This document shows positions 26,219 to 35,600 of a stretch of 64,000 bases of DNA, piece after piece. The notes beneath the pieces are model-generated. The model worked only from the letters and a program-made list of their open reading frames with translations. It searched no databases and was not told the DNA's origin. A program made the position numbers and the translations under genes. Each line of letters opens with the position of its first letter. The stretch's first letter is position 1. The DNA comes from Asterella californica (lineage: Eukaryota; Streptophyta; Marchantiopsida; Marchantiales; Aytoniaceae): contig JAYKYS010000005.1 of assembly GCA_036924285.1 (NCBI GenBank), positions 5,208,001 to 5,272,000 of the forward strand, read 5' to 3'.

Positions 26219-28233
26219 CTATTTCGAAAGGGATTCTGCCTGTTTTAGAAACTCCAATGTGTCAAAGGCAACTTTTCTCTCCACAATCGCCTCATAAACT
26301 AAATCCGATCCTCCTGGTAATGGGTCTGATAAACGAGCCAAGAAACCAAGATCAGTCGTCATAGAGGACGCTGGTCGGAATATACAACATTCATCCAACT
26401 TGATTGCGGAACACAGAAAGAAAGAAATTAGCCTTAAAAGCCACTAGATACTGCAAGGTAGTACTACGAGCTCCAGTGGAAGAGGCACCTGTTCTGACAG
26501 GAAGAAGTCCAGCACTGACTGCGGAAATTGGCAGGACTGTCACATCTTGCATAGTTCTCTCAGGTGAAGGCCCAGGCACAGGGGCTTGAGCTACAGATTC
26601 CAACTGAATCCTCTGGACATCAACTCTCGTCAAAGAGGGTGGCACAGCATCAAGAGTCCCAGATGTACGCTGAGATGCTGACGTCGCATGTTGCAAACTG
26701 ATCTGGGAGGCAATCTTTGCATAGAAGAACAGGAAATATTACTGCCTACATTTGAGTGAAAAGTAGAAGCTGAATCGTTACGTTCACAAAAGGAAAGCGA
26801 ATACGAACTGATGCGGAAGAGTCACTCACCTGTATCCCTAGGCCTAGCCCGTTTACTGTACCCATCGAGTGCTTCGAGTGAAAATCTAAATTTCTGATCT
26901 GTTCTGCAGAACGAAGTCATAGCGTATGAAGAAAATCAGAAAGGAGAAGGCCCATGAATCCTGGGTCGAAAAAGAGCTAATTCTAGTTTAATCTGTTTTC
27001 CGCACTAGGAGATACATCACACAGTCCTAAGTTAGTGCGGGGCCTACTGAGATGAGTAGCAACTGACCACTTCACCTGCTTCGCCCTCAGTAGGATGGCG
27101 AGCCCCCGGAGAATCAACATTCATGATTCGACGAGTCAGAGGTCCGGGGTTGACTACAGATATGCCGCTGTTGATCTCATGGCGAATGGCCTCCAACTGA
27201 GCCATTGTTTCCTGCAGCTCTTTATGTACCTGATGTTGACGCAAATCGACCATATCCATTTTAGAACCCTGACCGATGACATAGGTAGTTTGGTCGCTTC
27301 TTCACGTTTATCAATTTTCAGCGAGAACATCTAACGTCCGAATATATCAAAACATCCGTGCTAATCAGCGAACCTGTGACATCCCTGAACACAGAGAATT
27401 GCGCTCGTCTTAAGTTTCAGTAAATACAATATGAGCGTCCACACTGTTAAATAAGCACAAATTTGCAATATCAATGTCCCACAAGATTAGTTAAATGACC
27501 TGCTTCACTTCAGCACGCTCTATCACCCCACCAAGCGATGCTCTAGCGCTCTGAATGTAGCCTACGGCTTTTCCAGACAATCTCCCAGCCGCTCTCGCGA
27601 TAACAGGAATGTCCTTGGGACCTATAAAGACAAGTCAGCCAAAGTTTGGACTTCGTCAGGACCACGAAACGACAAAATCCATGTTTACCAGGTGGTGTGC
27701 CGTGTAAAGTACATAAGGTGGCATTCCATTTAATAGTTTTGAAGCTGCTAGTGCTATTCCACGTTTCCAGTGAGTGACAAGCACTCTGGATAAAAAAGAG
27801 ATTCAAAAGCACGAACATCAACAGCCGAGCTCATCATCTAGTCTACCGCATAACATAGCACTCTAGTTGAGAACCAAGCATTTGGTGTTTAACTTCAGGA
27901 ATTTTTATTCCTGAAGCTAAACACCAAAACGCATTTGTAGCGAAATTAACTGTTTCAGAAAACGATCACCAAGGCAGGAATTCAACTGGACGGCAAAGTC
28001 AGGAGAAAGTTTTCAGGCATGGCTGCTACTGTAAACAAGATCTGCGGGTTAATGTTTTCTCTCCCGCTAGGGAGACGCTCAGATTACTCCTGCGTAATCA
28101 TCGCAAAGGAAGATATCAAAGACATTTACAATAAGAGCAGGAGTAGATATAAAGTCCCGACTATAGACTTACCAAACACCGCAATTGAAGCGGCCATGAT
28201 GAGTGCGACTTCCCCATACGATAGACCGAACAT
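26219..28233 (-). CDS. TATB: TatB-like protein, mitochondrial type (six exons)
   Basis: Twin-arginine translocase component of the TatA/TatB family; in plants this form is mitochondrial and is thought to work with the mitochondrially encoded TatC in the inner membrane. Exons, minus strand: 28233-28173, 27621-27500, 27229-27076, 26903-26830, 26702-26468, 26313-26219, giving about 246 residues, with phases that join in frame and end at TAG 26221-26219. The protein starts MFGLSYGEVALIMAASIAVF (membrane helix), then the family hinge F-G-P-K-D-I-P and an amphipathic helix (VIARAAGRLSGKAVGYIQ), then VHKELQETMAQLEAIRHEI and NPGPLTRRIM. It later has LPISAVSAGLLPVR and ends GSDLVYEAIVERKVAF. Most introns have GT-AG ends (gtaagt, gtgaag, gtgagt, gtagta); intron 2 starts with the weaker gtcatt. 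The exon 5 start could instead be 26714, and the exon 5/6 join is the least certain. Confidence 0.85.
27881..27928. repeat. 22-bp hairpin inside intron 1 of the TatB-like gene
   Basis: tttggtgtttaacttcagga (27881 onward) pairs with the inverse copy 27907-27928 with one mismatch and a tttt loop. It lies within intron 1 (28172-27622). It could be a remnant of a miniature transposon or a local foldback. Confidence 0.8.
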
Positions 28234-29594
28234 CGGAACATCCAGCTCCTAATACGAGATCTCCCAGCGTGCAATACTCAGCAGGCCTAGCTTCAGAGCA
28301 TCTCCCAAGTACTACTTTCCAACAAGTCTCGTGAAGAAATTCCAACGAATACGAGAAACCAATCGTTCCCGACACCCCTGATCATTCACGCTAATACCAA
28401 AATTGTTGCCGGATCGCAAATCCGAACAGGCGATCCTTCATCCTCATTTCACTGCAGGAGATTTAGATTCAGAGGTTTAGAGATTTAAGAAATTCTTCTT
28501 CGGTGTAATGGTCTTCCTCTTCGAATTGTTCCCGGTTCCGTAATGTTCTGTTCCGGTGTAGGAACCCAGACCCACCTTCCTCGCTGTCCCAAATTTGTCA
28601 GCAGTCCTCGTGTACGCTGACGAACTTAGGTATAGAGGGCGTGTCCAAGCTCGGAATATTCGACCCCGATTCCTCCCCGTGAGGTTCACGAAAGCGTTTC
28701 ATGGGAATGCCGTATGGAAAGAAACGTGGGACCTTCAACCGTATAATGCAAATTACCAAAAGTTGCCCTAGTTCGTGTGAGCCAATTCATCCTCAAAGAT
28801 CCGTATGATCAGTCGTATGATCTTCTCATATATATTCTGATATGTAGGATTTACTCAAAAATTAATTTCGGTGGAAGTGGTGCATGAATAGTTTTGGCAC
28901 TATGGTAATCTCTTTCGCATTCCACCAGAGAGAAATCTTCGACTACCGATGAGTCGGAATTCTTTGTACCTTCCTCTATCATACGCAAATATTAATTAGG
29001 TCAAATCCTCCATGTGAAGATGGTATAACGTTATTTGGGAATTACGACGGAACAAAACTTAAATATTGTGGCTTTAGAAGTACTGGGATAATCACGACAG
29101 ATGGAACGTTTAAAAGCATAAAACAATATGTTGGGCATTTTTCCACATACAAGGAAAATGACGCAAATTCTAAGAGGGGAAAGTTAAATTAAGCGAATGA
29201 TTGGATCTTGATGAGGAATAAAAAGGTTTTCAGTTTATATTCCAATTTAGATTGGAATTTAAAAGTATTTTTTATTTAGAGTGAAAGTAATTTCTAACTA
29301 AAATAACTTAATAAACAATATAATGGTCAAATATGTATATTATCTATATCCAGGTTTATATCTAGGTTCTTATTTATGTCTGACGATATTAAAAAAGTCT
29401 ATATTGTCCATTTCATCTCATTATAAGATTATTTTCCGAGTGGGGTTTACTAACTCAACTTAATTCGGATTACTTCCCGAGTTCAGGTAGCAAGGCTAGC
29501 CGAGTTTGAAAGTCTCTTATGGGCATCTAAACGGAGCGTTCTGTAAATCAAAGGATCCACATTCCAAACCAATTACTGGACTTTGCGACTTTAG

Positions 29595-29635
29595 ATCAAA
29601 ATAGTTTCCAATCAATGATTGAAAACTATTTTGAT
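29595..29635. repeat. 41-bp near-perfect palindrome
   Basis: atcaaaatagtttccaatca (29595-29614) pairs with 29616-29635 at 19 of 20 positions around a single base. Confidence 0.8.
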
Positions 29636-29692
29636 ATAAAAATGATTCTCCAAGTTTCTATGAAACAATTGGAATAAAAGTAAATAACTGTA

Positions 29693-29725
29693 AAGATTAT
29701 ACAACATATTATGTTGTATAATCTT
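29693..29725. repeat. 33-bp palindrome
   Basis: aagattatacaacat (29693-29707) is the exact inverse complement of 29711-29725 with a 3-base spacer. Confidence 0.8.
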
Positions 29726-30353
29726 CTATTCTATTTCTGTATGATCCGGGCGATTATGTCATGCTTAATCTTCAACGATTTAATTCACACACTAATTATA
29801 TCTTTTGTTCTCTTATATATATACAGTAAATATAACTGAATTATATATATTTTTATAAGTCTATATCCGTATCTAGAGAATATACATCGGAAAAATACTT
29901 CTTATCTGCACAAAAAGGATATGAAAATAATCCTAATTCCAAGTTCCACAGCTTTCTTTATAATTCCATGTAAGTTAAACAATCAGAAAATGACCGTAGG
30001 AAAATCAAATAGAATCATAAAATTCTGTAGTTTCAAGCCGTGATTAAGTAAGAACTTAAGTTTTGAGTTTATTTCTCCTTCCTTCATAGAGTCCTAACAA
30101 TTCCACATGATATATCGATTCCTATTTTGTAACAAAAAAGTTATTGTATTTATAACAACCCATTTTCTTAAACAAACTAAGATAGTAGGACATGACTAAC
30201 TAAGGTATTGGAATTTGGATTGGTAAGGATAGTTAGATTACGAACTGTAACCACATAATCTTTATAGATTCAAATAATGATAAAGTTATAATCTTGAAAC
30301 TTCTATGCAAAGTTCTATTTGATTGCACACATATGAAAGGAAGATAAGTTATT

Positions 30354-30673
30354 TGTTGAAGAGTTGTATGAAGATGAATTGCTTGACATTAAGAGATAAC
30401 TTAGAACATTGGTCAATCGATCAGATTGGAAAGATGAGAGGTTTCAGATGTAGAAAGATCGATACTTCGAGGACACTCCAAGAAGAGAGAGCGAAGACAA
30501 GGAAGTAAGATAGGAATGAGATGAGAGAGGCTTTGACTCTCCATGTATATATAGTGGGGGTGAGTACAAAGGAAACTCTAATGATGAGTTAGCTCTCTAA
30601 CTAATTCTAACTACCTTAACCACTATGGCTAATGTTAGCCGATGATCTACTAGAGCTTGGGACTATATCAACA
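30354..30673 (-). repeat. 320-bp LTR, candidate 3' LTR of the methyltransferase element
   Basis: On the minus strand it runs from TGTTGATATAGTCCC to CAACTCTTCAACA, giving the TGTTGA...TCAACA ends typical of LTRs, and carries a TATATATA box (30546-30553) about 120 bp from its start. Immediately upstream on the minus strand is the short purine run AGAGGAG. Position and orientation fit the 3' LTR of the element at 31.3-38.5 kb, but no second copy was found to the right, so the assignment is uncertain. It could also be a solo LTR of another family. Confidence 0.5.
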
Positions 30674-30678
30674 CTCCT

Positions 30679-30761
30679 CTGTCGTGCGCATACACATCGC
30701 TACACAACATACATCGCTGTCAAAAGAACACCATACATACACATAACACATGGACGATGTC
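30679..30761. repeat. 83-bp direct repeat, copy 1
   Basis: Begins ctgtcgtgcgcatacacatc and is identical to 31049-31131 except for one base. The two copies bracket an LTR (30764-31047). Confidence 0.9.
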
Positions 30762-30763
30762 GA

Positions 30764-31047
30764 TGGATAACAAGGTATGTACTCACTCCACCTGCCAACA
30801 GACACTAGACAATCACTACAGTCGAGCCAAATCCACTCTGTGCTCGCAAAGAATCCAGATCTCACTCTCAAGACTACTCACCATAGCCAGGAGCTTGAAG
30901 GCTCAACTTGAAGAACTGAGGTCTCCAAGCCCCTACCTGCGAAGTATACCCTTTGTGGACACTCTCACCAACTTGCCCTAACGGCCTTATCGGGGTCCGC
31001 CACTTTGTACTCGGTCAACCTAGCCGAGTTACCAAACTGACGTGACA
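30764..31047 (-). repeat. 284-bp solo LTR of the copia family also seen at 40249-40530
   Basis: Shows TG...CA ends and about 95% identity to 40249-40530 by eye (roughly a dozen differences, mostly transitions, plus two single-base indels). No primer-binding site or polypurine tract adjoins it, so it is most simply a solo LTR inserted between the two 83-bp repeats. No clean 5-bp target duplication is evident next to the ends. Confidence 0.7.
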
Positions 31048-31048
31048 G

Positions 31049-31131
31049 CTGTCGTGCGCATACACATCGCTACACAACATACATCGCTGTCAAAGGAACA
31101 CCATACATACACATAACACATGGACGATGTC
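31049..31131. repeat. 83-bp direct repeat, copy 2
   Basis: Partner of 30679-30761. From its right edge to 31328 the DNA is the 3' untranslated part of the methyltransferase element, including a G-rich run on the minus strand at about 31159-31165. Confidence 0.9.
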
Positions 31132-31328
31132 ATACACATACACAAGTGTACCACAATCGCCCCCCTAACTGGCGGTTAGGTCCTTCTAACTCCAGATAGT
31201 TCCATATCTCAACTACGTGATATACACCTTCATGGGTGCAAGGATCAGGAGGCCGGGTGCTACATTGCTCCATCGTTAGTCGCCTGTCTGCAATCCATAC
31301 TACGCAAAGATCTAATCAGCTATTCCTG

Positions 31329-31424
31329 CTATATACATCGAGGACAAACCCACCGTCCAATAGGAATGACAGTGAGAGGTGGAGTCAAACATGACATGTC
31401 CCACAACATGCACCTCAAGCCTGC
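31329..31424 (-). pseudogene. PHD-finger remnant after integrase
   Basis: In the same frame beyond the TGA at 31425 the sequence reads AGLRCMLWDMSCLTPPLTVI and continues PIGRWVCPRCI to TAG 31331-31329. The C-L-x-P-P-L-x-x-I-P-x-G-x-W-x-C-P-x-C phrase is the C-terminal half of a classical C4HC3 PHD finger, and R-C-M-L-W is where the first C-x2-C should be (second Cys now Trp). The middle ligands, including the expected Cys pair and His, are missing, so an internal deletion is inferred. PHD fingers usually read histone H3 tails; here it would have sat at the integrase C-terminus. Confidence 0.65.
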
Positions 31425-32714
31425 TCATACAACTGCCAAGCTTGGGTCAACGGTACCATCGATGTTGGGAAGATGACATGGCGCGCAATTACGCACATGG
31501 TCCTTCCAAACAACACCATCAAGGCCCTCTAACATGAGTACTCCAGAAGGTAACACCTCACGCACTCGTAAAATAGTGCGTCCTGCGGTCACATCCAACG
31601 TCGTCGGTGCAGTCTGCTGCAGATAGATATAATCGTCAGGATGAAACCTGCGAATCGATGGCCGATAACCTCCTCCTCGGATAGTTGCATATCGCAACGT
31701 GTCTCTATGCTGAGCAATCGCTAGATTCTCAAAAGCCATGGGCATAACTCTCCGAAATGTCTCTACTCGTTGAGAACATGCTCTCACCCACATATCCGGG
31801 TCATCAAGGTTCAGCACCTCGGCAGAATCACGACGAATGGCCGAAGGTAGATCTGGATCTCGACCGTATAATAGAAAATACGGTGAGAAGGAAGCCAAAG
31901 ACGCTTGTCGGCTAAAACGGTAGCCCATAGCCAACCATGGTAACTGCACATCCCAAACCCCCAAGTGGCCCTTCTGCAAGCCATACTTACGCAATCCTCT
32001 CTTCACCGTCTGAACTACCCTCTCCGCCAAACCATCCACCTCGGGATGATCTCGAGATGTAGTTCGATGATCAATCAGCGCCTGATCACACAAGATCTGA
32101 AACTCACCAAGGAACTCTGTACCTTGGTCTGTCAGCACTTCAGCTGTTGCTCCAAAACGACTCAACACTCGATCTAAGAATGCATACGCTGTCCCTTCAC
32201 TCGTCTTGTCTGGTAATACCACCAACTCAATCCACTTGGAAAAGTGCTCCACCATCACCAACATATATCGATGGTGACGTACAGTTAACGGTAAGGGTCC
32301 CGCAAAATCCAAACTCCAACGGTAACCCAACCCCATAATCGATAAGGGGTGTAACTGTGGAGTAGGAGCATTAAACGATGCTCGTACTCGATCACAAACC
32401 ACACATCGTGCAACAAACTTTTGCACATCGACGTGCATACCACGCCACCAATATTGTCCTTGGAGTAAGCTATGCGTGCGCTTCACTCCAAAATGTCCCA
32501 ACTCCTCATGAGCATGTCGTACTAATTGTGCCATCTGGGATGGATGTGGCACTATCCGTACTCTCTCATCATCCCACACTCGAAGTACATGTCGTCCTTC
32601 TCGTCGAAATTTCTTCGCTCGTTGAAGGACACGATCTCGCTCCTTGGCACTTACTGTGTCTACCACCACGCCAGTACGTAGATACTCCATCACGGTCACA
32701 TTGTCATGGATATC
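31425..32714 (-). pseudogene. integrase of the methyltransferase element
   Basis: 424 codons in the pol frame. There is an N-terminal HHCC zinc site (HEELGHFGVKRTH, then CVVCDRV, with C99 and C102). The catalytic core has Asp131 in SLDFAG, Asp191 in TDQGTEF and Glu226 in DGLAERVV, the exact D-x35-E spacing of retroviral-type integrases. The C-terminal part has ILRVREVLPSGVLMLEG, then NCAPCHLPNIDG before TGA 31427-31425. This is the most intact domain of the copy. No chromodomain is present; the frame continues after the stop into a PHD-like tail. Confidence 0.9.
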
Positions 32715-33465
32715 TCACTGGTTTGGAACACCATCTCCACCCTCAAGATCTGGAGAGTCGTCATCTACTCTCTCACTTGAGAAAGATACGACTTGGCCCT
32801 CCATACTAGAGTTCATGGCCAACACACAAAGAAAGGCAGATGCATGCCACCTCGGCACTATCTCCTCATCAACCTCGTCATGCCATCGAGCCCCAGTCTG
32901 ATCCTGCTGACTCGTGCATGGGTTACGACTCAACCCATCAGCATCTAGGTTTGCATTTCCCGGTCTATGCACTAACCTGGAAGTCATACTCCTGTAAGAT
33001 CAGAGCCCATCGTGCAACCTTCCCTGTAAGCTTGTCGGACTCCATCAACCACTTGAGCGACTGGTGATAAGTGATGAGAGTAAAGGGGTTTCCAAACAGA
33101 TAACATCGGAAGTGTGCAACAGCCCACACTGCAGCTAAACACTCCCCCTCGTACGAACTGTACCTCGCCTCCGTCGAATTGTTGGAGCGATTGGCATACG
33201 CCACCACAAACTTCTTTTTCTCATCATCATGCTGAGTCAGCACTGCTCCAAGTCCCAACATACTCCAATCAATGTGTAGTTGGAAAGGACGTCTCCTAAC
33301 GGGTCTCCTCAAGATGGGAGCAGATGTCAACCTATCCTTGAGCTCCACGAAAGCTCGCTCTTGCTCATCTTCCCACTGCCACTCCTGGTCCACCTTCATC
33401 AGCTTGGTCAATGGCTTCGCAATTGCACTAAATCCTTTCACGTATCGACGATAAAAGTTCACCAA
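32715..33465 (-). pseudogene. RNase H of the methyltransferase element
   Basis: The thumb and RNase H region begins VNFYRRYVKGFSAIAKPLT and continues FQLHIDWSMLGLGAVLTQHD (catalytic-type D in LHIDWS), VVAYANRS, then YEGECLAAVWAVAHFRCYL and the end LILQEYDFQV. This is read in a shifted frame from 33465 to 32965. A second frameshift near 32980 restores the original pol frame, which gives LVHRPGNANLDADGLSRNP, the family's C-terminal RNase H and connection phrase, and runs to TGA 32717-32715. The two indels compensate each other. Confidence 0.85.
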
Positions 33466-34382
33466 ACTCGACTCACATCAGTGGGGCGTGGAATACGTGC
33501 AATGACCTCGACCTTTGTCTGTTGAACACCCAACCCACCTGGGTAGATGGTGTGACCCAGATACTCTACCAACTCCTGGAAGAACTTGCACTTCCCAGGG
33601 TGTAACTTCAACCCATGAGCTCTCAACCGCTCGAACACATCCCGTAAGTGTCTCTCGTGCTCCTCCACTGTAGCACTATAGACTAAGATGTCGTCAATAT
33701 AGCATCTGACAAAATCCAATCCTGCTAGGATCCTATCCATCACTCTTTGGAATTCAGCAGGGGCGTTCTTCAACCCAAATGGTAAGAACCGCCACTGATA
33801 CAAACAATCTTTGTCGTGAGAGTCAATCCCCCAAAATGCTGTCTTGGGTTTATCTTCCTCTCTCACCGGCAACTGATGATACCCTACTCGAAGATCCAAA
33901 GTACTGAAGACCTTCACATGCCCCACTGCATCAAAGATCTCCTCAGGTGTCGGCATGGCATACTTATCGGACTTCGTCTGCCGATTGATAGGACGGTAGT
34001 CTCCACACATACGCCTATCCGTGTAGTTGCCATACATATCTTTCTTTGCTGGCATAACTGTGGCAGATGCATACTCTCCATGCGACATCTCCACCAACCC
34101 AGCTTCCACCAAGTCTTGAGTCCTACTCTGGATCAAGGTTCTCTCCATGTCACTGTACCTGTAAGGACGTCGAAAGATTGGCGTGTCATTAGCCAAGTCG
34201 ATCCGTATACCCGGTCCCTTCAAGGTACCAAAATCCTTCATACTAAAGACAAAACAATTCCTGTAGCTCTTCAAGAATCTCTGAACTCTTCGTCTCTCCT
34301 CTCTTATAAACTTGGGTCCGATCTCCGGCTCCCAAGTATCCTCTGTCACCATGCTAGAGGTAGAAGACGAAGTCGTTGACTG
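33459..34382 (-). pseudogene. reverse transcriptase of the methyltransferase element
   Basis: Follows in frame after the TAG at 34383. The 297-codon frame has the Ty3/gypsy reverse-transcriptase series: FRRPYRYS, RRMCGDYRPINRQT, FSTLDLRVGYHQLPV (first catalytic Asp, residue 153), FLPFGLKNAPAEFQRVMD and CYIDDILVYS (residues 218-221 are YIDD, the catalytic pair), then EYLGHTI. The polymerase core is complete. The frame ends at TGA 33461-33459 because a small deletion removed roughly R-S-F-L-G-L and shifted the frame; the next residues, VNFYRRYVKGF, are read in the next frame. Confidence 0.9.
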
Positions 34383-34624
34383 CTATCTTGCAGCCTCTGG
34401 AGCAGTTTCCTTCTGCTCACCACCAACAACCTCCACCGCTACTGTGCGAAAAACTTCTGCAGTTCTAGCTGCAAGCTCCACACTATCTCCTATGACATCC
34501 CATGATGTCCAAGGATGACGAACTCCACGTGCCTCGCCCCCAGTCTTTGCCTCCACCAACTTGGTAGGCAAAGAGCTCAAGAGTGCTCGAGCAGTAACAC
34601 CCGTCGATCGCATCCGACGCTGCT

Positions 34625-35600
34625 CAGCCAATCCAAGGCTAACAATCCATGTCAAGCAGTTCAAGTCCATTGCTTGACCCAACACTTGACGACGTGAAGC
34701 CTCCGACACCGAAGCTACTGCCGTCGTATCCGTAGTGAAATCCATCGCTCGCTCTCTCTCATCGGCATTGAGTTCCACCAATTGCCGTAATTGAGCATCC
34801 CACACAAGCTCAGGTCCTCCATCTCTGTAAGCATGTGACGCTGAAAAGCTTACCAAAGTGGGTAACGTTATCATGGGCCGTCCCACTAGGTTCACCACTG
34901 CCATGGGTGACCTATCGACGACTCTCACTACTTGAGATCGTCGTCCTGCATCCAAGATGCTATCAACCGTGAGATGCGCTGGTCGTCTCACTCCATCGTG
35001 TGCGCGCTTAAGCACCTCTCTCGGTAACAAGTTCGTCTACCACAACCGTGGACGATGTGCACGAGATCCTACTCTCGCTGCATCCAACAACACTGCTGGT
35101 CCAACCCAAGACCGAACCTGGTGCACACTCGTCATCATATGTGCACGAGCATCACCCAACAAAGGAACATTCTCCAAGATGTACGCTGGAGAATCCATCT
35201 GATGCATCTGGAGATGTCGTAAGATTTGTAACATCTCCCAAAACATCCTAGATCGTGGGTCATGCAAACCCTGACCTCTCCCAGCACGCGTGTGACCTTG
35301 ACATGACCACCCCGCTATTACCAAGTGAATGGTGCCAACAAACGTGAGATCCTGCGCCCCCAGCAGCAAAATATCTGATGGCAATGCTTGTTGGTATCCC
35401 CTAACGGCTGATATAGACAACAACTCAGGATATCTCTGCACCAAACGTGCCACGTGACGCAATGAGACGCGTCTTGCGACCTCATCTCTCTCCACATACA
35501 AGTATCGCTGTACTTGTATGCCTGCCTGCAATACCGCAGCCAAACTTGTGCTGATCCCTCCAAATAGCTCCAGCACACACACACCCTCCTTTGGATACTG
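34625..35600 (-). pseudogene. C5-cytosine DNA methyltransferase domain (DNMT3/DRM-like motif style)
   Basis: Transfers a methyl group from S-adenosylmethionine to cytosine C5. Visible motifs in order: I, CVLELFGGISTSLAAVL (about 35582); II, YLYVERDEVARR; IV, IAGWSCQGHTRAGRGQG with catalytic Cys TGT at 35303-35301; VI, YILENVPLL (about 35183-35157); VIII, RAHRPRLW then, past the stop, TN; IX-like, TLVSFSASHAYRDG; an ADERERAMDF block; and X, VLGQAMDLNCLTWIV (about 34685-34641). Motif order is not permuted. The residue before the catalytic Cys is Ser instead of the usual Pro. TAG at 35037-35039 replaces the second Trp expected in motif VIII and splits the domain. The motif VIII and X wording is closest to DNMT3-like enzymes. 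It lies between protease and reverse transcriptase in the same frame, which argues for an element gene rather than a host insertion. Confidence 0.85.

Larger units (their letters stand above)
28234..30353. other. 5' flank of the TatB-like gene and AT-rich intergenic DNA
   Basis: 28234-28800 should hold the 5' UTR and promoter of the minus-strand gene; no unambiguous TATA box or upstream exon is visible, and the 70-codon frame at 28477-28689 has no motif. 28800-30350 is AT-rich with two palindromes, listed separately. Confidence 0.4.
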
